Assembly (NCBI RefSeq): GCF_040869045.1
Contig: NW_027137008.1
Span: forward strand, 248,001-312,000
Direction: 5' to 3'
DNA: 64,000 nt
Source of the DNA: Eurosta solidaginis
Lineage: Eukaryota; Arthropoda; Insecta; Diptera; Tephritidae
Position numbers and translations under genes: made by a program. This document shows positions 34,961 to 47,732 of the stretch, piece after piece (positions within the stretch are counted from its first letter, which is position 1; each line of letters begins with the position of its first letter). The notes below the pieces were generated by a model that worked only from the letters and a program-made list of their open reading frames with translations, ran no database searches and was not told the origin of the DNA.

Positions 34961-37900
34961 AAATTTGAGTAGATAACTCATCAGTTGTTTGCATCAGAGC
35001 GACAATTTTTGAGATAGTTATTAAAACTGTTTAAAGGTTGTCAAACGTTGTTTCTCGTTGTATATCCTTTAATTCTAGAGTTAAATTGATAAACAACGTG
35101 TACGAATTTCTTTAACGCATTTGTTTTGGTTACTCGACGTCTCCGTTCTCGTGTAGCCTACATATTGCGTTTTTTTTTTATTTGCTTACCGGGCTAAAGG
35201 TTAGCATGCTTAAAATACGTAAGTCGTTTAGTTCAACAAATTTGAGTAGATAACTCAGCAGTTGTTTGCATCAGAGCGACAATTTTTGAGGTAGTTATTA
35301 AAACTATTTAAAGGTTGTCAAACGATGTTTCTCGTTGTATATCCTTTAATTCTAGAGTTAAATTGATAAATAACGTGTACGAATTTCTTTAACGCATTTG
35401 TTTTGGTTACTCGACGTCTCCGTTCTCGTGTAGCCTACATATTGCGTTTTTTTTTTAATTTGCTTACCGGGCTAAAGGTTAGCATGCTTAAAATACGTAA
35501 GTCGTTTTGTTCAACAAATTTGAGTAGATAACTAAGCAGTTGTTTGCATCAGAGCGACAATTTTTGAGGTAGTTATTAAAACTATTTAAAGGTTGTCAAA
35601 CGATGTTTCTCGTTGTATATCCTTTAATTCTAGAGTTAAATTGATAAATAACGTGTACGAATTTCTTTAACGCATTTGTTTTGGTTACTCGACGTCTCCG
35701 TTCTCGTGTAGCCTACATATTGCGTTTTTTTTTTAATTTGCTTACCGGGCTAAAGGTTAGCATGCTTAAAATACGTAAGTCGTTTTGTTCAACAAATTTG
35801 AGTAGATAACTCAGCAGTTGTTTGCATCAGACCGACAATTTTTGAGGTAGTTATTAAAAATATATAAAGGTTGTCAAACGATGTTTGTCGTTGTATATCC
35901 TTTAATTCTAGAGTTAAATTGATAAATAACGCGTACGAATTTGTTTAACGCATTTGTTTTGGTTACTCGACGTCTCCGTTCTCGTGTAGCCTACATATTG
36001 CGTTTTTTTTTTTAATTTGCTTAACGGGCTAAAGGTTAGCATGCTTAAAATACGTAAGTCGTTTTGTTCAACAAATTTGAGTAGATAACTCAGCAGTTGT
36101 TTGCATCAGAGCGACAATTTTTGAGATAGTTATTAAAACTGTTTAAAGGTTGTCAAACGTTGTTTCTCGTTGTATATCCTTTAATTCTAGAGTTAAATTG
36201 ATAAATAACGTGTACGAATTTGTTTAACGCATTTGTTTTGGTTACTCGACGTCTCCGTTCTCGTGTAGCCTACATATTGCGTTTTTTTTTTTTAATTTGC
36301 TTACCGGGCTAAAGGTTAGCATGCTTAAAATACGTAGGTCGTTTTGTTCAACAAATTTGAGTAGATAACTCAGCAGTTGTTTGCATCAGAGCGACAATTT
36401 TTGAGATAGTTACTAAAACTATTTAAAGGTTGTCAAACAATGTTTCTCGTTGTATATCCTTTAATTCTAGAGTTAAATTGATAAATAATGTGTACGAATT
36501 TGTTTAGCGCATTTGTTTTGGTTACTCGACGTCTCCGTTCTCGTGTAGCCTACATATTGCGTTTTTTTTTTTAATTTGCTTACCGGGCTAAAGGTTGGCA
36601 TGCTTAAAATACGTAAGTCGTTTTGTTCAACAAATTTGAGTAGATAACTCATCAGTTGTTTGCATCAGAGCGACAATTTTTGAGATAGTTATTAAAACTG
36701 TTTAAAGGTTGTCAAACGTTGTTTCTCGTTGTATATCCTTTAATTCTAGAGTTAAATTGATAAATAACGTGTACGAATTTGTTTAACGCATTTGTTTTGG
36801 TTACTCGACGTCTCCGTTCTCGTGTAGCCTACATATTGCGTTTTTTTTTTTAATTTGCTTACCGGGCTAAAGGTTAGCATGCTTAAAATACGTAGGTCGT
36901 TTTGTTCAACAAATTTGAGTAGATAACTCAGCAGTTGTTTGCATCAGAGCGACAATTTTTGAGATAGTTATTAAAACTATTTAAAGGTTGTCAAACAATG
37001 TTTCTCGTTGTATATCCTTTAATTCTAGAGTTAAATTGATAAATAATGTGTACGAATTTGTTTAACGCATTTGTTTTGGTTACTCGACGTCTCCGTTCTC
37101 GTGTAGCCTACATATTGCGTTTTTTTTTAATTTGCTTACCGGGCTAAAGGTTAGCATGCTTAAAATACGTAAGTCGTTTTGTTCAACAAATTTGAGTAGA
37201 TAACTCAGCAGTTGTTTGCATCAGAGCGACAATTTTTGAGATAGTTATTAAAACTGTTTAAAGGTTGTCAAACGTTGTTTCTCGTTGTATATCCTTTAAT
37301 TCTAGAGTTAAATTGATAAATAACGTGTACGAATTTGTTTAACGCATTTGTTTTGGTTACTCGACGTCTCCGTTCTCGTGTAGCCTACATATTGCGTTTT
37401 TTTTTTTAATTTGCTTACGGGGCTAAAGGTTAGCATGCTTAAAATACGTAGGTCGTTTTGTTCAACAAATTTGAGTAGATAACTCATCAGTTGTTTGCAT
37501 CAGAGCGACAATTTTTGAGATAGTTATTAAAACTGTTTAAAGGTTGTCAAACGTTGTTTCTCGTTGTATATCCTTTAATTCTAGAGTTAAATTGATAAAC
37601 AACGTGTACGAATTTCTTTAACGCATTTTTTTTGGTTACTCGACGTCTCCGTTCTCATGTAGCCTACATATTGCGTTTTTTTTTTTAATTTGCTTACCGG
37701 GCTAAAGGTTAGCATGCTTAAAATACGTAGGTCGTTTTGTTCAACAAATTTGAGTAGATAACTCAGCAGTTGTTTGCATCAGAGCGACAATTTTTGAGAT
37801 AGTTATTAAAACTATTTAAAGGTTGTCAAACAATGTTCCTCGTTGTATATCCTTTAATTCTAGAGTTAAATTGATAAATAACGTGTACGAATTTGTTTAA

Positions 37901-38023
37901 CGCATTTGTTTTGGTTACTCGACGTCTCCGTTCTCGTGTAGCCTACATATTGCGTTTTTTTTTTAATTTGCTTACCGGGCTAAAGGTTAGCATGCTTAAA
38001 ATACGTAAGTCGTTTTGTTCAAC
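34961..38023 (+). repeat. HOR-2 copy 2 (11 monomers)
   Basis: Nearly base-for-base repeat of copy 1, including rare marks such as GCATTTTTTTTGGTT with TCTCATGTAGCC (34561-34600 and near 37625-37660). The few differences I see are mostly in T-run length, so the duplication is recent compared with the general divergence of monomers. Confidence 0.88.
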
Positions 38024-38440
38024 AAATTTGAGTAGATAACTCATCAGTTGTTTGCATCAGAGCGACAATTTTTGAGATAGTTATTAAAACTGTTTAAAGG
38101 TTGTCAAACGTTGTTTCTCGTTGTATATCCTTTAATTCTAGAGTTAAATTGATAAACAACGTGTACGAATTTCTTTAACGCATTTGTTTTGGTTACTCGA
38201 CGTCTCCGTTCTCATGTAGCCTACATATTGCGTTTTTTTTTTATTTGCTTACCGGGCTAAAGGTTAGCATGCTTAAAATACGTAAGTCGTTTAGTTCAAC
38301 AAATTTGAGTAGATAACTCAGCAGTTGTTTGCATCAGAGCGACAATTTTTGAGGTAGTTATTAAAACTATTTAAAGGTTGTCAAACGATGTTTCTCGTTG
38401 TATATCCTTTAATTCTAGAGTTAGATTGATAAATAACGTG
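38024..38440 (+). repeat. HOR-2 copy 3 (truncated)
   Basis: The pattern restarts with GATAAACAACG (about 38154), GTCGTTTAGTTC (38286) and GAGGTAGTTATT (about 38351), then departs from HOR-2 at about 38420, where TTAGATTGAT and TTTGTTTAACG replace TAAATTGAT and TTTCTTTAACG. It also carries TCTCATGTAGCC, which at this place in copy 2 is TCTCGTGTAGCC. Confidence 0.8.
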
Positions 38441-38997
38441 TACGAATTTGTTTAACGCATTTGTTTTGGTTACTCGACGTCTCCGTTCTCGTGTAGGCTA
38501 CATATTGCGTTTTTTTTAAATTTGCTTACCGGGCTAAAGGTTAGCATGCTTAAAATACGTAAGTCGTTTTGTTCAACAAATTTGAGTAGATAACTCAGCA
38601 GTTGTTTGCATCAGAGTGAAAATTTTTGAGATAGTTTGTAAAACTGTTTAAAGGTTGTCAAACGTTGTTTCTCGTTGCATATCCTTTAATTCTAGAGTTA
38701 AGTTGATAAATAACGTGTACGAATTTGTTTAACGCATTTGTTTTGGTTACTCGACGGCTCCGTTCTCGTGTAGCCTACATATTGCGTTTTTTTTCTAATT
38801 TGCTTACCGGGCTAAAGGTTAGCATGCTTAAAATACGTAAGTCGTTTTGTTTAACAAATTTGAGTAGATAACTCAGCATCGTTTGCATCAGAGCGACAAT
38901 TTTTGAGATAGTTATTAAAACTGTTTAAAGGTTGTCAAACGTTGTTTCTCGTTGTATATCCTTTAATTCTAGAGTTAAATTGATAAATAACGTGTAC

Positions 38998-39023
38998 GAA
39001 TTTGTTTAACGAATTTGTTTAAC
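38998..39023 (+). repeat. 13-bp tandem duplication in monomer (first)
   Basis: GAATTTGTTTAAC is present twice in a row (38998-39010, 39011-39023), followed by CCATTTGTTTTAG. The identical change at 42073-42098 shows the two places descend from one event. Confidence 0.9.
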
Positions 39024-42000
39024 CCATTTGTTTTAGTTACTCGACGTCTCCGTTCTCGTGTAGCCTACATATTGCGTTTTTTTTTTTAATTTGCTTACCG
39101 GGCTAAAGGTTAGCATGCTTAAAATACGTAAGTCGTTTTGTTCAACAAATTTAAGTAGATAACTCCTCAGTTGTTTGCATCAGAGCGACAATTTTGAGAT
39201 AGTTATTAAAACTGTTTAAAGGTTGTCAAACGATGTTTCTCGTTGTATATCCTTTAATTCTAGAGTTAAATTGATAAATAACGTGTACGAATTTGTTTAA
39301 CGCATTTGTTTTGGTTACTCGACGTCTCCGTTCTCGTGTAGCCTACATATTGCGTTTTTTTTTTTAATTTGCTTACCGGGCTAAAAGTTAGCATGCTTAA
39401 AATACGTAAGTCGTTTTGTTCAACAAATTTAAGTAGATAACTCCTCAGTTGTTTGCATCAGAGCGACAATTTTGAGATAGTTATTAAAACTGTTTAAAGG
39501 TTGTCAAACGATGGTTCTCGTTGTATATCCTTTAATTCTAGAGTTAAATTGATAAATAACGTGTACGAATTTGTTTAACGCATTTGTTTTGGTTACTCGA
39601 CGTCTCCGTTCTCGTGTAGCCTACATATTGCGTTTTTTTTTTTAATTTGCTTACCGGGCTAAAGGTTAGCATGCTTAAAATACGTGAGTCGTTTTGTTCA
39701 ACAAATTTGAGTAGATAACTCAGCAGTTGTTTGCATCAGAGCGGCAATTTTTGAGATAGTTATTAAAACTGTATAAAGGTTGTCAAAAGTTGTTTCTCGT
39801 TGTATATCCTTTAATTCTAAAGTTAAATTGATAAATAACGTGTACGAATTTGTTTAACGCATTTGTTTTGGTTACTCGACGGCTCCGTTCTCGTGTAACC
39901 TACATATTGCGTTTTTTTTTTTTTAGTTTGCTTACCGGGCTAAAGGTTAGCATGCTTAAAATACGTAAGTCGTTTTGTTCAACAAATTTGAGTAGATAAC
40001 TCAGCAGTTGTTTGCATCAGAGCGACAATTTTTGAGGTAGTTATTAAAACTATTTAAAGGTTGTCAAACGATGTTTCTCGTTGTATATCCTTTAATTCTA
40101 GAGTTAAATTGATAAATAACGTGTACGAATTTCTTTAACGCATTTGTTTTGGTTACTCGACTTCTCCGTTCTCGTGTAGCCTACATATTGCGTTTTTTTT
40201 TTTAATTTGCTTACCGGGCTAAAGGTTAGCATGCTTAAAATACGTAAGTCGTTTTGTTCAACAAATTTGAGTAGATAACTCAGCAGTTGTTTGCATCAGA
40301 GCGACAATTTTTGAGGTAGTTATTAAAAATATTTAAAGGTTGTCAAACGATGTTTGTCGTTGTATATCCTTTAATTCTAGAGTTAAATTGATAAATAACG
40401 CGTACGAATTTGTTTAACGCATTTGTTTTGGTTACTCGACGTCTCCGTTCTCGTGTAGCCTACAAATTGCGTTTTTTTTTTTAATTTGCTTACCGGGCTA
40501 AAGGTTAGCATGCTTAAAAAAGTAAGTCGTTTTGTTCAACAAATTTGAGTAGATAACTCAGCAGTTGTTTGCATCAGAGCGACAATTTTTGAGATAGTTA
40601 TTAAAACTGTTTAAAGGTTGTCAAACGTTGTTTTCTCGTTGTATATCCTTTAATTCTAGAGTTAAATTGATAAATAACGTGTACGAATTTGTTTAACGCA
40701 TTTGTTTTGGTTACTCGACGTCTCCGTTCTCGTGTAGCCTACATATTGCGTTTTTTTTTTTAATTTGCTTACCGGGCTAAAGGTTAGCATGCTTAAAATA
40801 CGTAGGTCGTTTTGTTCAACAAATTTGAGTAGATAACTCAGCAGTTGTTTGCATCAGAGCGACAATTTTTGAGATAGTTATTAAAACTATTTAAAGGTTG
40901 TCAAACGATGTTTCTCGTTGTATATCCTTTAATTCTAGAGTTAAATTGATAAATAACGTGTACGAATTTGTTTAACGCATTTGTTTTGGTTACTCGACGT
41001 CTCCATTCTCGTGTAGCCTACATATTGCGTTTTTTTTTTTATTTGCTTACCGGGCTAAAGGTTAGCATGCTTAAAATACGTAAGTCGTTTAGTTCAACAA
41101 ATTTGAGTAGATAACTCAGCAGTTGTTTGCATCAGAGCGACAATTTTTTAGGTAGTTATTAAAACTATTTAAAGGTTGTCAAACGATGTTTCTCGTTGTA
41201 TATCCTTTAATTCTAGAGTTAAATTGATAAATAACGTGTACGAATTTGTTTAACGCATTTGTTTTGGTTACTCGACGTCTCCGTTCTCGTGTAGGCTACA
41301 TATTGCGTTTTTTTTAAATTTGCTTACCGGGCTAAAGGTTAGCATGCTTAAAATACGTAGTTCGTTTAGTTTAACAAATTTGAGTAGATAACTCAGCAGT
41401 TGTTTGCATCAGAGCGACAATTTTTGAGGTAGTTATTAAAACTATTTAAAGGTTGTCAAACGATGTTTCTCGTTGTATATCCTTTAATTCTAGAGTTAAA
41501 TTGATAAATAACGTGTACGAATTTGTTTAACGTATTTGTTTTGGTTACTCGACGTCTCCGTTCTCGTGTAGGCTACATATTGCGTTTTTTTTAAATTTGC
41601 TTACCGGGCTAAAGGTTAGCATGCTTAAAATACGTAAGTCGTTTTGTTCAACAAATTTGAGTAGATAACTCAGCAGTTGTTTGCATCAGAGCGGCAATTT
41701 TTGAGATAGTTAGTAAAACTGTTTAAAGGTTGTCAAACGTTGTTTCTCGTTGTATATCCTTTAATTCTAGAGTTAAATTGATAAATAACGTGTACGAATT
41801 TGTTAAACGCATTTGTTTTGGTTACTCGACGGCTCCGTTCTCGTGTAGCCTACATATTGCGTTTTTTTTCTAATTTGCTTACCGGGCTAAAGGTTAGCAT
41901 GCTTAAAATACGTAAGTCGTTTTGTTCAACAAATTTGAGTAGATAACTCAGCATCGTTTGCATCAGAGCGACAATTTTTGAGATAGTTATTAAAACTGTT

Positions 42001-42072
42001 TAAAGGTTGTCAAACGTTGTTTCTCGTTGTATATCCTTTAATTCTAGAGTTAAATTGATAAATAACGTGTAC

Positions 42073-42098
42073 GAATTTGTTTAACGAATTTGTTTAAC
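42073..42098 (+). repeat. 13-bp tandem duplication in monomer (second)
   Basis: Same doubled GAATTTGTTTAAC and same following CCATTTGTTTTAG as at 38998-39023, 3,075 bp downstream of it. Confidence 0.9.
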
Positions 42099-43199
42099 CC
42101 ATTTGTTTTAGTTACTCGACGTCTCCGTTCTCGTGTAGCCTACATATTGCGTTTTTTTTTTTAATTTGCTTACCGGGCTAAAGGTTAGCATGCTTAAAAT
42201 AAGTCGTTTTGTTCAACAAATTTAAGTAGATAACTCAGCAGTTGTTTGCATCAGAGCGACAATTTTTGAGATAGTTATTAAAACTGTTTAAAGGTTGTCA
42301 AACGTTGTTTCTCGTTGTATATCCTTTAATTCTAGAGTTAAATTGATAAATAACGTGTACGAATTTGTTTAACGCATTTGTTTTGGTTACTCGACGGCTC
42401 AGTCCTCGTGTAGCCTACATATTGCGTTTTTTTTTTTAATTTGCTTACCGGGCTAAAGGTCAGCATGCTTAAAATACGTAAGTTGTTTTGTTCAACAAAT
42501 TTAAGTAGATAACTCATCAGTTGTTTGCATCAGAGCGACAATTTTTGAGATAGTTATTAAAACTGTTTAAAGGTTGTCAAACGTTGTTTCTCGTTGTATA
42601 TCCTTTAATTCTAGAGTTAAATTGATAAATAACGTGTACGAATTTGTTTAACGCATTTGTTTTGGTTACTCGACGGCTCCGTTCTCGTGTAGCCTACATA
42701 TTGCGTTTTTTTTTTTTAATTTGCTTACCGGAATAAAGGTTAGCATGCTTAAAATACGTAAGTCGTTTTGTTCAACATATTTGAGTAGATAACTCATCAG
42801 TTGTTTGAATCAGAGCGACAATTTTTGAGATAGTTATTAAAACTGTTTAAAGGTTGACAAACGTTGTTTCTCGTTGTATATCCTTTAATTCTAGAGTTAA
42901 GTTGATAAATAACGTGTACGAATTTGTTTAACGCATTTGTTTTGGTTACTCGACGGCTCCGTTCTCGTGTAGCCTACATATTGCGTTTTTTTTTAAATTT
43001 GCATACCGGGCTAAAGGTTAGCATGCTTAAAATACGTAAGTCGTTTTGTTCAACAAATTTAAGTAGATAACTCATCAGTTGTTTGCATCAGAGCGCCAAT
43101 TTTTGAGATAGTTATTAAAACTGTTTAAAGGTTGTCAAACGTTGTTTCTCGTTGTATATCCTTTAATTCTAGAGTTAAATTGATAAATAATGTGTACGA

Positions 43200-46100
43200 A
43201 TTTGTTTAACGCATTTGTTTTGGTTACTCGACGTCTCCCTTCTCGTGTAGCCTACATATTGTGTTTTTTTTTTTAATTTGCTTACCGGGCTAAAGGTTAG
43301 CATGCTTAAAATACGTAAGTCGTTTTGTTCAACAAATTTGAGTAGATAACTCATCAGTTGTTTGCATCAGAGCGACAATTTTTGAGATAGTTATTAAAAC
43401 TGTTTAAAGGTTGTCAAACGTTGTTTCTTGTTGTATATCCTTTAATTCTAGAGTTATATTGATAAATAACGTGTACGAATTTGTTTAACGCATTTGTTTT
43501 GGTTACTCGACGGCTCCGTACTCGTGTAGCCTACATATTGCGTTTTTTTTTTTTACATTGCTTACCGGGCTAAGGGTTCGCATGCTTAAAATACGTAAGT
43601 CGTTTTGTTCAACAAATTTAAGTAGATAACTCCTCAGTTGTTTGCATCAGAGCGACAATTTTTGAGATAGTTATTAAAACTGTTTAAAGGTTGTCTCGTG
43701 TAGCCTACATATTGCGTTTTTTTTTTAATTTGCTTACCGGGCTAAAGGTTAGCATGCTTAAAATACGTAAGTCGTTTTGTTCAACAAATTTGAGTAGATA
43801 ACTCATCAGTTGTTTGCATCAGAGCGACAATTTTTGAGATAGTTATTAAAACTGTTTAAAGGTTGTCAAACGTTGTTTCTCGTTGTATATCCTTTAATTC
43901 TAGAGTTAAGTTGATAAATAACGTGTACGAATTTGTTTAACGCATTTGTTTTGGTTACTCGACGTCTCCGTTCTCGTGTAGCCTACATATTGCGTTTTTT
44001 TTTTAATTTGCTTACCGGGCTAAAGGTTAGCATGCTTAAAATACGTAAGTCGTTTTGTTCAACAAATTTAAGTAGATAACTCATCAGTTGTTTGCATCAG
44101 AGCGACAATTTTTGAGATAGTTATTAAAACTGTTTAAAGGTTGTCAAACGTTGTTTCTCGTTGTATATCCTTTAATTCTAGAGTTAAATTGATAATTAAC
44201 GTGTACGAATTTGTTTAACGCATTTGTTTTGGTTACTCGACGGCTCAGTTCTCGTGTAGCCTACATATTGCGTTTTTTTTTTAATTTGCTTACCGGGCTA
44301 AAGGTTAGCATGCTTAAAATACGTAAGTTGTTTTGTTCAACAAATTTAAGTAGATAACTCATCAGTTGTTTGCATCAGAGCGAGAATTTTTGAGATAGTT
44401 ATTAAAACTGTTTAAAGGTTGTCAAACGTTGTTTCTCGTTGTATATCCTTTAATTCTAGAGTTAAATTGATAAATAAAGTGTACGAATTTGTTAAACGCA
44501 TTTGTTTTGGTTACTCGACGGCTCCGTTCTCGTGTAGCGTACATATTGCGTTTTTTTTTTAATTTGCTTACCGGGCTAAAGGTTAGCATGCTTAAAATAC
44601 GTAAGTCGTTTTGTTCAACATATTTGAGTAGATAACTCATCAGTTGTTTGCATCAGAGCGACAATTTTTGAGATAGTTATTAAAACGGTTTAAAAGTTGT
44701 CAAACGTTGTTTCTCGTTGTATATCCTTTAATTCTAGAGTTAAATTGATAAATAACGTGTACGAGTTTGTTTAACGCATTTGTTTTGGTTACTCGGCGGC
44801 TCCGTTCTCGTGTAGCCTACATATTGCGTTTTTTTTTTATTTTGCATACCGGGCTAAAGGTTAGCATGCTTAAAATACGTAAGTCGTTTTGTTCAACAAA
44901 TTTAAGTAGATAACTCATCAGTTGTTTGCATCAGAGCGAAAATTTTTGAGATATTTATTAAAACTGTTTAAAGGTTGTCAAACGTTGTTTCTCGTTGTAT
45001 ATCCTTTAATTCTAGAGTTAAATTGATAAATAACGTGTACGAATTTGTTTAACGCATTTGTTTTGGTTACTCGACGTCTCCCTTCTCGTGTAGCCTACAT
45101 ATTGCGTTTTTTTTTTAATTTGCTTACCGGGCTAAAGGTTAGCATGCTTAAAATACGTAAGTCGTTTTGTTCAACAAATTTGAGTAGATAACTCATCAGT
45201 TGTTTGCATCAGAACGACAATTTTTGAGATAGTTATTAAAACTGTTTAAAGGTTGTCAAACGTTGTTTCTTGTTGTATATCTTTTAATTCTAGAATTAAT
45301 TGATAAATAACGTGTACGAATTTGTTTAGCGCATTTGTTTTGGTTACTCGACGGCTCCGTACTCGTGTAGCCTACATATTGCGTTTTTTTTTTAAATTGC
45401 TTACCGGGCTAAAGGTTAGCATGCTTAAAATACGTAAGTCGTTTTGTTCAACAAATTTAAGTAGATAACTCATCAGTTGTTTGCATCAGAGCGACAATTT
45501 TTGAGATAGTTATTAAAACTGTTTAAAGGTTGTCAAACGTTGTTTCTCGTTGTATATCCTTTAATTCTAGAGTTAAATTGATAAATAACGTGTACGAATT
45601 TGTTTAACGCATTTGTTTTGGTTACTCGACGGCTCAGTTCTCGTGTAGCCTACATATTGCGTTTTTTTTTTAATTTGCTTACCGGGCTAAAGGTTAGCAT
45701 GCTTAAAATACGTAAGTCGTTTTGTTCAACAAATTTGAGGAGATAACTCATCAGTTGTTTGCATCAGAGCGACAATTTTTGAGATAGTTATTAAAACTGT
45801 TTAAAGGATGTCAAACGTTGTTTCTCGTTGTATATCCTTTAATTCTAGAGTTAAATTGATAAATAACGTGTACGAATTTGTTTAACGCATTTGTTTTGGT
45901 TACTCGAATTCTCCGTTCTCGTGTAGCCTACATATTGCGTTTTTTTTCTAATTTGCTTACCGGGCTAAAGGTTAGCATGCTTAAAATACGTAAGTCGTTT
46001 TGTTCAACAAATTTAAGTAGATAACTCATCAGTTGTTTGCATCAGAGCGACAATTTTTGAGATAGTTATTAAAACTGTTTAAAGGTTGTCAAACGTTGTT

Positions 46101-47500
46101 TCTCGTTGTATATCCTTTAATTCTAGAGTTAAATTGATAAATAACGTGTACGAATTTGTTTAACGCATTTGTTTTGGTTACTCGACGTCTCCGTTCTCGT
46201 GTAGCCTACATATTGCGTTTTTTTTTTAATTTGCTTACCGGGCTAAAGGTTAGCATGCTTAAAATACGTAAGTCGTTTTGTTCAACAAATTTGAGTAGAT
46301 AACTCATCAGTTGTTTGCATCAGAGCGACAATTTTTGAGATAGTTATTAAAACTGTTTAAAGGTTGTCAAACGTTGTTTCTCGTTGTATATCCTTTAATT
46401 CTAGAGTTAAATTGATAAATAACGTGTAAGAATTTGTTTAACGCATTTGTTTTGGTTACTCGACGTCTCCGTTCTCGTGTAGCCTACATATTGCGTTTTT
46501 TTTTTTAATTTGCTTACCGGGCTAAAGGTTAGCATGCTTAAAATACGTAAGTCGTTTTGTTCAACAAATTTTAGTAGATAACTCATCAGTTGTTTGCATC
46601 AGAGCGACAATTTTTGAGATAGTTATTAAAACTGTTTAAAGGTTGTCAAACGTTGCTTCTCGTTGTATATCCTTTAATTCTAGAGTTAAATTGATAAATA
46701 ACGTGTACGAATTTGTTTAACGCATTTGTTTTGGTTACTCGACGTCTCCCTTCTCGTGTAGCCTACATATTGCGTTTTTTTTTTTTAATTTGCTTACCGG
46801 GCTAAAGGTTAGCATGCTTAAAATACGTAAGTCGTTTTGTTCAACAAATTTGAGTAGATAACTCATCAGTTGTTTGCATCAGAGCGACAATTTTTGAGAT
46901 AGTTATTAAAACTGTTTAAAGGTTGTCAAACGTTGTTTCTTGTTGTATATCCTTTAATTCTAGAGTTAAATTGATAAATAACGTGTACGAATTTGTTTAA
47001 CGCATTTGTTTTGGTTACTCGACGGCTCCGTACTCGTGTAGCCTACATATTGCGTTTTTTTTTTACATTGCTTACCGGGCTAAAGGTTAGCATGCTTAAA
47101 ATACGTAAGTCGTTTTGTTCAACAAATTTAAGTAGATAACTCATCAGTTGTTTGCATCAGAACGACAATTTTTGAGATAGTTATTAAAACTGTTTAAAGG
47201 TTGTCAAACGGTGTTTCTCGTTGTATATCCTTTAATTCTAGAGTTAAATTGATAAATAACGTGTACGAATTTGTTTAACGCATTTGTTTTGGTTACTCGA
47301 CGGCTCAGTTCTCGTGTAGCCTACATATTGCGTTTTTTTTTTAATTTGCTTACCGGGCTAAAGGTTAGCATGCTTAAAATACGTAAGTCGTTTTGTTCAA
47401 CAAATTTGAGTAGATAACTCATCAGTTGTTTGCATCAGAGCGACAATTTTTGAGATAGTTATTAAAACTGTTTTAAGGTTGTCAAACGTTGTTTATCGTT
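43200..47500 (+). repeat. HOR-3 (6-7 monomers, ~1.67-1.84 kb)
   Basis: The marks GTCTCCCTTCTCG (43234, 45077, 46745), TTTCTTGTTG (about 43424, 45267, 46938), GGCTCCGTACTCG (about 43514, 45356, 47027) and GGCTCAGTTCTCG (about 44243, 45629, 47303) recur in a fixed order. The last spacing is 1,668 bp (six monomers). The first is 1,843 bp, which fits seven monomers minus the 106-bp deletion at 43694. Most monomers from here to the right carry CTCATCAG and CGTTG, unlike the left end of the window. Confidence 0.82.
43684..43704 (+). repeat. Fused, truncated monomer (~106 bp lost)
   Basis: AAAGGTTGTC is joined to TCGTGTAGCC, skipping the TCTAGA and TAACGCATTTG blocks. TC is shared at the join. This loss explains why the first HOR-3 period is not a whole multiple of 278. 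Confidence 0.85.
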
Positions 47501-47732
47501 GTATATCCTTTAATTCTAGAGTTAAATTGATAAATAACGTGTACGAATTTGTTTAACGCATTTGTTTTGGTTACTCGACGTCTCCGTTCTCGTGTAGCCT
47601 ACATATTGCGTTTTTTTTTTTTAATTTGCTTACCGGGCTAAAGGTTAGCATGCTTAAAATACGTAAGTCGTTTTGTTCAACAAATTTAAGTAGATAACTC
47701 ATCAGTTGTTTGCATCAGAGCGACAATTTTTG

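Larger units (their letters stand above)
38440..43200 (+). repeat. Mixed zone with a duplicated block ~3.07 kb apart
   Basis: Two similar blocks, about 38.45-39.1 kb and 41.5-42.2 kb, share GTAGGCTACAT, CAGCATCGTTTGC (38875 and 41952) and a 13-bp duplication GAATTTGTTTAAC (38998-39023 and 42073-42098), so their spacing is about 3,075 bp (eleven monomers). Between them, monomers near 40.0-41.1 kb with GAGGTAGTTATT, GTTTGTCG and AACGCGTACG are worn relatives of the HOR-2 monomers. This zone looks like an older HOR-2-related copy that has diverged. No gene is seen. Confidence 0.78.
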
